Shown piece after piece: positions 34,076 through 41,859 of a DNA stretch of 64,000 nt. The position numbers and the translations under genes were made by a program. The DNA lies in contig CAVSMH010000005.1 in the NCBI GenBank assembly GCA_963728965.1, positions 62,001-126,000 on the forward strand, given 5' to 3'. The stretch is from DASQZT01 sp963728965. GTDB taxonomy: Bacteria; Acidobacteriota; Terriglobia; Bryobacterales; Bryobacteraceae. The notes beneath the pieces were generated by a model. That model made no database searches. It was not told where the DNA came from and worked only from the letters and a program-made list of their open reading frames with translations. Numbering within the stretch: position 1 is the first letter of the stretch; each line of letters starts with the position of its first letter.

Positions 34076-34873
34076 ATGGCTCCTGTGCAGACTGAGACGA
34101 AGGTCGCTCATCGCAGGCTGTGGCACCGCTACAAAGAGATCACTCGCGATGTGCGGCGCGGGTTCGTGGCGGAGTGGACGGTCACCATCATCCTGCTGCT
34201 TTTCGCGACGACCACCCTGGTGCAGGCGTTCGTCATTCCCAGCGCTTCGATGGAAGACTCGCTGCTGATCGGCGATCACGTGCTGGTGGACAAGCTGGTT
34301 TTCGCGCCGCCCGGAAACGTATCCCGCCGCCTTCTGCCCTACCGCGAGGTGCGGCGCGGCGACATCATCGTGTTCCGCTTCCCCCTCAATATCAAGGAAG
34401 ATTACGTGAAGCGCGCCATTGGCGTTCCCGGGGATCACATCCGCCTGGTCAACAAGCAGCTCATGTTGAACGGCCACCTGGTGAACGAGCCCTACACCAA
34501 GCACATCACCCCGTACATGGATACCTATCGCGACAACTTCCCGCAGGCGCCCAGCTCCTCGCTCCCGCCGAGCGCCATGGACATGCTCCAGAATCACGTT
34601 CAAAACGGGGAGCTGGTAGTGCCGCCGGGCTTCGTCTTCGCGATGGGCGACAATCGCGACGATTCGCTCGACAGCCGCTACTGGGGCTTCGTTCCGCGCG
34701 AGAACATCGTCGGCACACCGCTGGTGATTTACTGGTCGTTCAACGCGTCCACCCAGGATCTGACCAACCCCAATATCGGGATCGACCACATCTTCGACGT
34801 GATCACCCACTTCTTTACCAAGACACGGTGGTCACGCACGTTTAAGTTGATTCACGGCTATCCGCTGCACTAG
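34076..34873 (+). CDS. lepB: Signal peptidase I
   Basis: A 265-residue type I signal peptidase that removes signal peptides of exported proteins. One membrane helix (about 36-52) precedes the catalytic Ser in I-P-S-A-S-M (S58); the Lys base is K112 in V-K-R-A-I-G-V-P-G-D, and G-D-N-R-D-D-S-L-D-S-R-Y-W-G is box E. ATG 34076 overlaps a TACAAT hexamer (34072-34077), so an in-frame GTG at 34085 is a possible leaderless start. It is divergent from the AAA gene. Confidence 0.95.
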   Translation: MAPVQTETKVAHRRLWHRYKEITRDVRRGFVAEWTVTIILLLFATTTLVQAFVIPSASMEDSLLIGDHVLVDKLVFAPPGNVSRRLLPYREVRRGDIIVFRFPLNIKEDYVKRAIGVPGDHIRLVNKQLMLNGHLVNEPYTKHITPYMDTYRDNFPQAPSSSLPPSAMDMLQNHVQNGELVVPPGFVFAMGDNRDDSLDSRYWGFVPRENIVGTPLVIYWSFNASTQDLTNPNIGIDHIFDVITHFFTKTRWSRTFKLIHGYPLH

Positions 34874-34885
34874 CCGCGGCCCCTT

Positions 34886-35494
34886 CTAAGACCCGCCGGG
34901 CAGGAAGTCGAACACGTCGGTGTTGGTCCGCACCACCAGGTGGCCGGGGCCCAGGGGCTTGCCTTCCGTGGAGAAGAACACGGCGCCATCGGTCGATTCA
35001 CCGGGTACCAGCTTGGTCTGCACGAGCGCCAACGCGCTCGCCGTGGTGGCTGCCTTTACTTTGGCGCCGCCCATCGCCAACGCCGCCTGGCGGCGCTGCT
35101 CGTAGCCGTTGGTTGACCGCATGCGCTGGTTCCCGGAGATCGACGCTTCGTAGGTGGTCACCAGCTTGATCACGTCGCTGCCGGTCCCCTTCTGAAACAG
35201 CATCGTCACCACGTTGCGGGCGGAAGTGGCGCGCACCGCGGCGCCGTCGGACCGCATGAAGGTGAAATCCTCGGGGCGGATGATGTAGGGGCCCTCGGCT
35301 CCGTTCGAGACCGCCACCTGGACGATTGCGTACTCCCGCAAATGAATCGGTAATTGGGCGAACATGACCGTCACGCCGGACTTCGTAAGTGTCTGATACT
35401 TAAGCCCGTTCGACTCGAATTCGATGACTTGGGCGGGTGCCCGCAGGAATGCGAACAAAAGCACCATCGCGCTGGCGCCCAACAGCCGCTTCAT
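34886..35494 (-). CDS. Secreted protein of unknown function
   Basis: A 202-residue protein with a signal peptide (M-K-R-L-L-G, Leu/Ala helix, A-P-A-Q cleavage near residue 22). The mature part looks beta-rich, and I recognise no domain. It is rich in Ala, Val and Thr with no Cys, and a late segment P-G-E-S-T-D-G-A-V-F-F recalls acidobacterial exported proteins. It has a TAATAT hexamer 6 nt before the ATG. It faces lepB tail to tail (12 nt). Confidence 0.7.
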   Translation of the reverse strand: MKRLLGASAMVLLFAFLRAPAQVIEFESNGLKYQTLTKSGVTVMFAQLPIHLREYAIVQVAVSNGAEGPYIIRPEDFTFMRSDGAAVRATSARNVVTMLFQKGTGSDVIKLVTTYEASISGNQRMRSTNGYEQRRQAALAMGGAKVKAATTASALALVQTKLVPGESTDGAVFFSTEGKPLGPGHLVVRTNTDVFDFLPGGS

Positions 35495-35500
35495 GAATCC

Positions 35501-35506
35501 ATATTA
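35501..35506 (-). promoter_or_regulatory. -10-like hexamer TAATAT, leaderless start
   Basis: TAATAT on the minus strand ends 6 nt before the ATG at 35494, with no Shine-Dalgarno between. The spacing is the same as at 10799, 15489 and 48484. Confidence 0.45.
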
Positions 35507-35537
35507 CGATAGAGCCACTCGGAGGGGACGGGTACGG

Positions 35538-37127
35538 ATGTTGACCACACGGGGCCGCCATGGGCTGGAAGAACATGGAATTTCGAATAGTCGGAGGGTC
35601 GGCCGGAACCTCGGCACGGCCCCGTTGATCGAAGCCGCCATCCGGCGGGGTGAGGGGACCCTGGCGGCCAATGGCGCTCTCGTGGTCCGCACCGGCCAGT
35701 TCACGGGACGCTCGCCCAAAGACAAGTTCCTGGTGCGCGACCAAATCACCGGCGCGACCGTCCACTGGGGCGCCATCAATCAACCCATGACCGAAGCGCG
35801 GTTCGACCGCCTCTACCGCCGTTTGCGGTCGCACTGGCGGGCGGCGGACGTGTATGTTCAGGACTGCGCGGTGGGCGCGGACCCGGCGTACAGCCTGCCG
35901 GTCCGCGTGGTGAGCCAGTTGGCGTGGCACAGTTTGTTTGCGCGCCAGCTCTTTCTCCGTCCGGAGCGCGTCCCCGCAACCGTTCAGCAGCCGGAGTTCA
36001 CCATTCTCTTCGCGCCCGAATTCCACGCCGATCCGGCCGTCGATGGGACCAACTCCCCGACCTGCATCGCCATCAGCGTTACGCGGCGCATCGTGCTCAT
36101 CTGCGGGACCAGCTATGCCGGTGAAATGAAGAAGTCGGCGTTCACCATCATGAACTACCTGATGCCCGACCGCGGCGTTTTCCCGATGCACTGTTCGGCG
36201 AACGTCGGCCGGGCGGGCGATGTTACCTTGTTTTTCGGCCTTTCGGGGACCGGCAAGACCACACTCTCGGCCGATCCCGAACGCCGGCTCATCGGCGACG
36301 ACGAACATGGCTGGAGCGAACAAGGCGTCTTCAATTTCGAGGGCGGATGCTACGCCAAGTGCATCCGTCTCTCGCGGGAACACGAGCCGCAGATCTGGGA
36401 TGCCATCCGCTTCGGCACGGTGCTCGAGAATGTCGCCATCGACGGGACTTCGCGCGAACTCGATTTCGCGTCCGACGAGCTGACCGAGAACACGCGCGCG
36501 GCCTATCCGCTGGATTTCATCGATCGCGCCGTGATTCCGAGCGTCGCCGACCATCCCGCCAACGTCGTGTTCCTGACCGCGGACGCCTTCGGGGTGTTGC
36601 CGCCGATTGCGAAGCTGACGCCGGAACAGGCGATGTATCACTTCCTCAGCGGCTACACGGCCAAAGTGGCGGGCACCGAGCGGGGCTTGGGCAACGAGCC
36701 CCTGGCCACGTTCAGCGCCTGCTTCGGGGCCCCGTTCCTGCCGCGGCCCCCGGCCGTTTATGCGTCGCTGCTGGGCGAGAAGCTGCGCCGTCATCGCGCG
36801 CAGTGTTGGCTGGTAAACACCGGATGGGTGGGCGGCGGGTTCGGCGTCGGCAACCGCATGAAGCTCCCCTACACCCGTGCCATTCTCAATGCGGCGCTGG
36901 CCGGGGAACTGACTGCGGTCGAGACTGAGCCCGATTCCGTGTTCCGGCTGGCGGTGCCGAAATCATGCCCCGACGTTCCCTCTCAGTTCCTGGACGCCCG
37001 CGGTATGTGGGCCGACAAGCAGGCGTACGACCGCGCCGCGCGCGAGCTGGCGGCACGGTTCAGCCGGAATTTCGAGCAGTTCCAGGACGTGGCCGGAGAG
37101 GTGGCGGCGGCGGCACCCGGGGCGTAG
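35538..37127 (+). CDS. pckA: Phosphoenolpyruvate carboxykinase (ATP)
   Basis: A 529-residue ATP-type PEP carboxykinase, which converts oxaloacetate and ATP to PEP for gluconeogenesis. It has the substrate loop T-G-R-S-P-K-D-K-F (57-64), a kinase-1a loop G-L-S-G-T-G-K-T (234-241) and the D-D-E-H-G-W metal site soon after. The frame is open to 35424, but ATG 35538 has GGAGGGG 10 nt upstream and gives the normal length. It stands alone between a secreted unknown and the YciI genes. Confidence 0.96.
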   Translation: MLTTRGRHGLEEHGISNSRRVGRNLGTAPLIEAAIRRGEGTLAANGALVVRTGQFTGRSPKDKFLVRDQITGATVHWGAINQPMTEARFDRLYRRLRSHWRAADVYVQDCAVGADPAYSLPVRVVSQLAWHSLFARQLFLRPERVPATVQQPEFTILFAPEFHADPAVDGTNSPTCIAISVTRRIVLICGTSYAGEMKKSAFTIMNYLMPDRGVFPMHCSANVGRAGDVTLFFGLSGTGKTTLSADPERRLIGDDEHGWSEQGVFNFEGGCYAKCIRLSREHEPQIWDAIRFGTVLENVAIDGTSRELDFASDELTENTRAAYPLDFIDRAVIPSVADHPANVVFLTADAFGVLPPIAKLTPEQAMYHFLSGYTAKVAGTERGLGNEPLATFSACFGAPFLPRPPAVYASLLGEKLRRHRAQCWLVNTGWVGGGFGVGNRMKLPYTRAILNAALAGELTAVETEPDSVFRLAVPKSCPDVPSQFLDARGMWADKQAYDRAARELAARFSRNFEQFQDVAGEVAAAAPGA

Positions 37128-37297
37128 CGCCCGCCTCACCGGAAAGAATTTCGACCGGAGACGCTCGGCCGTGTCGATTCCGGCCCTCTTCGTTCGACCT
37201 TTCCGTAGAGGAGAGAGCAGCACGATGCTGAAACGGGCGGTTGGGACCGGCCGCTCGCCGGCGCTGCTTCACAACCCAAACAGAAAGAGGAGCCAAC

Positions 37298-37717
37298 ATG
37301 CGATTCATGATGATCGTGAAAGCCAACAAAGAGTCGGAAGCCGGCGTGATGCCGAGTGAAGAGATGATTGCCACCATGGGCAGGTACAACGAGGAGCTGA
37401 TGAAGGCGGGTGTGCTGTTGGATCTCGCCGGACTTCAGCCGAGCTCCAAAGGTCTCCGCATTCAGTTCTCGGGCGGCCGGAAGACCATCATCGACGGACC
37501 GTTTGCCGAGACCAAGGAACTGATCGCCGGCTACTGGATCATCCAGGTGAAGTCCCGAGAGGAAGCCATCGAGTGGGCCAAACGCGCCCCCGCTCCGCAC
37601 CCGGACGGGAGCGGCCAAATCGAGCTCCGGCCGTACTTCGAACTGGAGGACTTTGGGAACAGCCCGGCGGTGGATCGTGCCCGGGAGTTGGGGAAAGAAT
37701 TGGAAAAGAACAAATAG
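37298..37717 (+). CDS. YciI/DGPF-domain protein
   Basis: A 139-residue YciI-like ferredoxin-fold protein with the D-G-P-F-A-E-T-K-E motif. Shine-Dalgarno GAGGAG lies 5 nt upstream of the ATG. It is followed by a second DGPF protein and an ECF sigma factor. In the published ECF42 group, DGPF proteins are the conserved genomic partners of the sigma factor; their biochemical role is unknown. Confidence 0.92.
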   Translation: MRFMMIVKANKESEAGVMPSEEMIATMGRYNEELMKAGVLLDLAGLQPSSKGLRIQFSGGRKTIIDGPFAETKELIAGYWIIQVKSREEAIEWAKRAPAPHPDGSGQIELRPYFELEDFGNSPAVDRARELGKELEKNK

Positions 37718-37736
37718 CACTGACGAGGGGACAACC

Positions 37737-38102
37737 ATGAAATTTCTGAGCGTTTATAAGACCACCGAGCGAGGCGTCCCGCCCTCGCCCGACGAGATGG
37801 CCAGGATGGGCAAACTGGTCGAAGAAGGCTTCCAAACCGGCTACCTGCTGGCCGTCGAAGGCTGCATGCCGAGCGCCGCCGGGGCGCGCGTTCGCCTCTC
37901 GGGAGGCAACATCACCGTCACCGACGGCCCGTTCACCGAATCGAAAGAGGTGATCGGCGGCCTCGCCATCATTCAGGCACCCTCCCGGCAGGAGGCCATC
38001 GAGAGAGTCAGACAATTCCTCGCCGTTGCCGGTGATGGCGAATGCGAGCTTCGTCAGTTGTACGAAGCCGGCCCCGACAGTGGCTGCGCGCCGAAGCCCT
38101 GA
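37737..38102 (+). CDS. YciI/DGPF-domain protein
   Basis: A 121-residue paralogue of the preceding gene, with D-G-P-F-T-E-S-K-E and a shorter C-terminus. GAGGGG is 6 nt before the ATG, and the gap to the sigma factor gene is 2 nt, so they are one operon. Confidence 0.92.
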   Translation: MKFLSVYKTTERGVPPSPDEMARMGKLVEEGFQTGYLLAVEGCMPSAAGARVRLSGGNITVTDGPFTESKEVIGGLAIIQAPSRQEAIERVRQFLAVAGDGECELRQLYEAGPDSGCAPKP

Positions 38103-38104
38103 CG

Positions 38105-39388
38105 ATGTCCCGCCCGGACACCCATCTCGCGATCGAAGCGGTATGGAGGATCGAGTCGGCCAGGGTCATTGCGAGCCTGGCCCGACTCGTCCGCGATGTC
38201 GGGCTGGCGGAAGAACTGGCACACGACGCCCTGGTGGCCGCTCTCGAGCGATGGCCGGAGTCGGGCGTTCCCGACAATCCCCGCGCATGGCTGATCGCGG
38301 CCGCCAGGCATCGCGCCATCGATCTCTTCCGCCGCAACCGGCTCCTCGAGAGCAAACACGCGGAGTTGGGGCGTGAACTCGAGGAGCGGCAGGAGATGGC
38401 CGTGGCAAACTTGGAAGACGCAGCCGATGACGAGATCGAGGACGACCTGCTGCGCCTCGTGTTCATTGCCTGTCACCCGATCCTGGCGAAGGAGGCGCGC
38501 GTAGCACTCACCCTGCGCCTCGTCGGAGGGCTGACCACCGGGGAGATTGCCCGGGCGTTCCTGGTGCCCGAGCCGACTATGGCCCAACGCATTGTGCGCG
38601 CCAAGCGCACCCTGCGCGAAGCCCGCGTTCCCTTCGAGGTGCCGCGCGGGGCCCAACTGGCCGCTCGCTTGTCGTCGGTTTTGGATGTGATTTACCTGAT
38701 CTTCAACGAAGGCTATTCCGCTACCTCGGGTGAGGACTGGATGCGCCCCGCCCTGTGCGAAGACGCGATGCGATTGGGCCGCATCCTGGCCGGACTCGTT
38801 CCAAACGAACCCGAAGTCCATGGCCTCGTGGCGCTCATCGAGATCCAGGCCTCCCGGGCCCGGGCGCGCGTCACTCCGGGCGGAGAGCCGATCCTGCTTC
38901 CCGATCAGGATCGCACACGCTGGGACCACATCCTCATCCGGCGCGGCCTCGCCGCGCTCCGCCGCGCCGAACAACTCGGCGGTGCGCTCGGCCCGTACGC
39001 CCTGCAGGCGGCCATCGCGGCGTGCCACGCCCGCGCCCGCACCGCGGCGGAAACGGACTGGCATCGCATCACCGCGCTCTACGACGCGCTGGCCCAGCTC
39101 GTGGCCTCTCCCGTCGTGGAGTTGAATCGGGCCGTGGCGGTGGCCATGGCGTTCGGTCCCCAAGCCGGGCTGGAACTGGTCGACGTGCTCGAGTCGGAGC
39201 CGTCCCTGCAGACTTACCATCTGCTCCCCAGCGTCCGCGGCGACCTGCTCCGTAAGCTCGGCCGCTCCCCGGAGGCGCGCGCGGAATTCGAACGGGCGGC
39301 CGCGCTCGCCCGAAACTCCCGTGAGCGCCACCTCCTGCTCCAGCGCGCCCTCGCATGCGGCGAAGCCGCCGGGCCGCCAGTCAGCTAA
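38105..39388 (+). CDS. ECF RNA polymerase sigma factor, ECF42 type with C-terminal TPR extension
   Basis: A 427-residue sigma-70-like factor. Region 2 lies at about 10-80 (A-W-L-I-A-A-A-R-H-R-A-I-D-L-F-R-R marks 2.3-2.4), region 4 at about 125-180 (L-T-T-G-E-I-A-R-A-F helix-turn-helix), and an extra C-terminal helical domain of about 230 residues with TPR-like repeats follows (Y-L-I-F-N-E-G-Y marks its start). This, with two DGPF neighbours, is the ECF42 layout. No anti-sigma gene is present; in this group the extension, and not an anti-sigma factor, is thought to control activity. Confidence 0.92.
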   Translation: MSRPDTHLAIEAVWRIESARVIASLARLVRDVGLAEELAHDALVAALERWPESGVPDNPRAWLIAAARHRAIDLFRRNRLLESKHAELGRELEERQEMAVANLEDAADDEIEDDLLRLVFIACHPILAKEARVALTLRLVGGLTTGEIARAFLVPEPTMAQRIVRAKRTLREARVPFEVPRGAQLAARLSSVLDVIYLIFNEGYSATSGEDWMRPALCEDAMRLGRILAGLVPNEPEVHGLVALIEIQASRARARVTPGGEPILLPDQDRTRWDHILIRRGLAALRRAEQLGGALGPYALQAAIAACHARARTAAETDWHRITALYDALAQLVASPVVELNRAVAVAMAFGPQAGLELVDVLESEPSLQTYHLLPSVRGDLLRKLGRSPEARAEFERAAALARNSRERHLLLQRALACGEAAGPPVS

Positions 39389-39397
39389 ATTAAGAGG

Positions 39398-39967
39398 ATG
39401 GCAAAAATCCTCGTGATCACGGGCGATGGCGGCGAATCCTACGAAGCGCTCTATGCGGTGCACCGCTTTCAGGAAGAGGGGTGGGAGCCGGTGGTCGCCG
39501 CTCCGGCCCGGCGGCGCCTCAATCTCGTCATGCATGATTTCAAGCCCGGCTGGGACACCTATATCGAGCGGCGCGGCTACGGGCTCGAGGCCGATGTCGC
39601 CTTCGACCACGTCAAGGTCGATGAGTACGCGGCCGTTCTCATCCTGGGCGGCCGCGCGCCCGAGTACCTGCGGAACAACGCCCTGGTCCTCGACATCGTC
39701 CGCGCCTTCGACCGCCAGGGCAAGTGGGTTTTTGCGATCTGCCATGGCGTCCAGATCCTGGCTGCCGCCGGCCTGGCGGCCGGCAAAAAGGTCACCTGCT
39801 ACGAACACGTCCGCCTGGAAGCCGAGCAGGCCGGCGCGAAATTCGTCAGCGAGCAAACGGTGTGCGACGGCCGCGTCGTCACGGCGCAGACGTGGCAATC
39901 GCATCCGTCCTTTTACCGCGAGATCTTCGCTCAGCTCTCCGGGCGGGCGGCGGCCGCACGGTCATGA
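39398..39967 (+). CDS. DJ-1/PfpI family protein
   Basis: A 189-residue class I glutamine-amidotransferase-like protein. The nucleophile elbow is A-I-C-H-G (C115, H116) and G-G-R-A-P-E-Y precedes it. Members act as deglycases, chaperones or proteases; no activity can be fixed here. The stop overlaps the next gene's ATG (ATGA). Confidence 0.9.
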   Translation: MAKILVITGDGGESYEALYAVHRFQEEGWEPVVAAPARRRLNLVMHDFKPGWDTYIERRGYGLEADVAFDHVKVDEYAAVLILGGRAPEYLRNNALVLDIVRAFDRQGKWVFAICHGVQILAAAGLAAGKKVTCYEHVRLEAEQAGAKFVSEQTVCDGRVVTAQTWQSHPSFYREIFAQLSGRAAAARS

Positions 39968-41859
39968 TGCGGCGCCTCGCTTGCACCGCGATCTCCGCCG
40001 CCGTGCTGATTTCGACCCTGGCCTCGGCGGCCGTGCGCGGCGTCGATATCGCCTCGCGCACCCCGGTCGCCAACGGATATGAGCGCATTGTGGGCCGCGT
40101 TCGCTTTGGTGTGGACCCGAAGCTCGCCGCCAACCGCATCGTCCGCGACCTCGAATTCGCGCCGGTGAATGCCGCCGGCGAAGTGGAGTTCGCTGCGGAT
40201 TTCTACATGTTGGCGCCCGCCGATCCGGCCAGAAGCAACGGCACGGTCTTGTTCGAGGTCTCCAACCGCGGCGGCAAAGCTATGCTCACCCGCTTCGATT
40301 TCGCCCGCGCCGCAGACGACCTGGGTGACGGCTGGGTGTGCAAAGAGGGCTTCACGCTGGTCTGGCTCGGCTGGGAGTGGGACCTTCCGCAATCGTCCAA
40401 GGGCAGTCTCCATTTCGAGGCGCCGCGCTTCCGCCCCGATGCCCTGCCCGCGAAAGGGCTGGTGCGCGCGGAGTTCGTCACCGACAAGACCGTGACCCGC
40501 ATGCCCCTCGCCGACCGGTCTATGCAGCCCATCGCCGTCGCGCGCGCCCTGGCGATGTACGTGCGCGACCGCGCCGACCATCCCGCCCGGCCCGTCCCGA
40601 GCGCCCGCTGGAAACTGAGCGCCGATGGCAGCGGCGTCGATATGCCGGCGGGGTTCGAGCCCGGACAGCTTTACGAATTCGTCTACGAGGGCAAAGACCC
40701 CGTAGTCGCCGGCACCGGACTCGCAGCGGTGCGCGACTGGATCTCGTTCCTGAAATACGGCGGCCGGCACAAAGAATTGAAGCGTGCCATCGGATTCGGT
40801 ATTTCACAGAGCGGGCGCTTCCTGCGGCACTTCCTCTACGAAGGGTTCAATGCCGACGAGCAGGGCCGTAAAGTCTTCGACGGCGTGTGGGCGGATGTAG
40901 CCGGCGCCGGCCGCGGAAGTTTCAATTTCCGCTACGCGCAGCCCTCGCGCGATGGCTGCCCGTTCCTGAACGTCTTCTACCCCACCGACCTCCCTCCCTT
41001 CACCGACACCGAACTGCTCGCCAAAGTCCGCGCGGCCAACGTGGCCCCGAAGCTGTTCCTCACCAACAATTCGTACGAGTACTGGGGACGCGTGGCAGCC
41101 CTGGTGCACGTTTCCGCCGATGGTCGCCACGACGCGCCGCTCTCGCCGGACACGCGCCTCTATTTCACCGCCGGGGTGCAGCATTTCCCCCACTCGCTGC
41201 CGCTTGCCAAAGTGGGTACGCGGTATGACGCGAATCCCGTAGACCATCGGCCCGTGCAGCGGGCGCTCCTGGCCGCGTTGCAGGCGTGGCTGAAGGACGG
41301 AACCGCTCCCCCGGCCTCCGTCTATCCCAAGCTGGCGGAGGGGCAGTTGACCGGACTCGCCGGGTTGAAATTCCCGGCCATCGCCGGCGTGAACGTGCCA
41401 CAATATCCGCGCCTCGCCCGGCGGCTCGACTTCGGCCCGGAGTTCGCCACCCGTGGCATCATCCTTCAGGAACCGCCCAAGGTGAATGGAGCCTTTCCAC
41501 TGCTGGTGCCGCAGGTGGATGCCGATGGCATCGATCTGGGCGGGATCCGCTTGCCGGAACTGGCGGTGCCCGTGGCCACCATTACCGGATGGAATTTCCG
41601 CGCGCCGGAGCGCGGCGCTCCCCAGGAGATGGTGGAGTTCTACGGGTCGATCTTTCCGTTCCCGAAAACCGCGGCGGACCGCGCGCGCACCCACGATCCG
41701 CGGCCCTCCCTCGCGGAGCGGTACGCCGGCCGCGAGGACTACCTCAAGCGCGTGGGCGCGGCGGCCGACCGGCTCGTCCAGCAGCGCTTCGTCCTGCCGC
41801 AGGACCGGGAATTCGTGGTGGAGCGCGCCGCGCGCTTATGGGATGCGCTGGCCCGCTGA
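39964..41859 (+). CDS. Secreted alpha/beta-hydrolase-domain protein (Abhydrolase_10 type)
   Basis: A 631-residue protein with a signal peptide (residues 1-22). The nucleophile motif G-I-S-Q-S-G-R is at 279-285 (S281 likely). The family is annotated as alpha/beta hydrolase domain-containing (PF20091-like) and is common in Acidobacteria and Proteobacteria that degrade aromatic or terpene-like compounds, but substrates are unknown. The N-terminal region is beta-rich. The ATG overlaps the DJ-1 stop, and a following membrane protein overlaps its end. Confidence 0.85.
   Translation: MMRRLACTAISAAVLISTLASAAVRGVDIASRTPVANGYERIVGRVRFGVDPKLAANRIVRDLEFAPVNAAGEVEFAADFYMLAPADPARSNGTVLFEVSNRGGKAMLTRFDFARAADDLGDGWVCKEGFTLVWLGWEWDLPQSSKGSLHFEAPRFRPDALPAKGLVRAEFVTDKTVTRMPLADRSMQPIAVARALAMYVRDRADHPARPVPSARWKLSADGSGVDMPAGFEPGQLYEFVYEGKDPVVAGTGLAAVRDWISFLKYGGRHKELKRAIGFGISQSGRFLRHFLYEGFNADEQGRKVFDGVWADVAGAGRGSFNFRYAQPSRDGCPFLNVFYPTDLPPFTDTELLAKVRAANVAPKLFLTNNSYEYWGRVAALVHVSADGRHDAPLSPDTRLYFTAGVQHFPHSLPLAKVGTRYDANPVDHRPVQRALLAALQAWLKDGTAPPASVYPKLAEGQLTGLAGLKFPAIAGVNVPQYPRLARRLDFGPEFATRGIILQEPPKVNGAFPLLVPQVDADGIDLGGIRLPELAVPVATITGWNFRAPERGAPQEMVEFYGSIFPFPKTAADRARTHDPRPSLAERYAGREDYLKRVGAAADRLVQQRFVLPQDREFVVERAARLWDALAR

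Noticed and set aside
41486..41842. Upstream part of the open frame of the YfhO-like gene
   Set aside because: It is a shadow of the alpha/beta hydrolase gene; ATG 41843 begins the first membrane helix.
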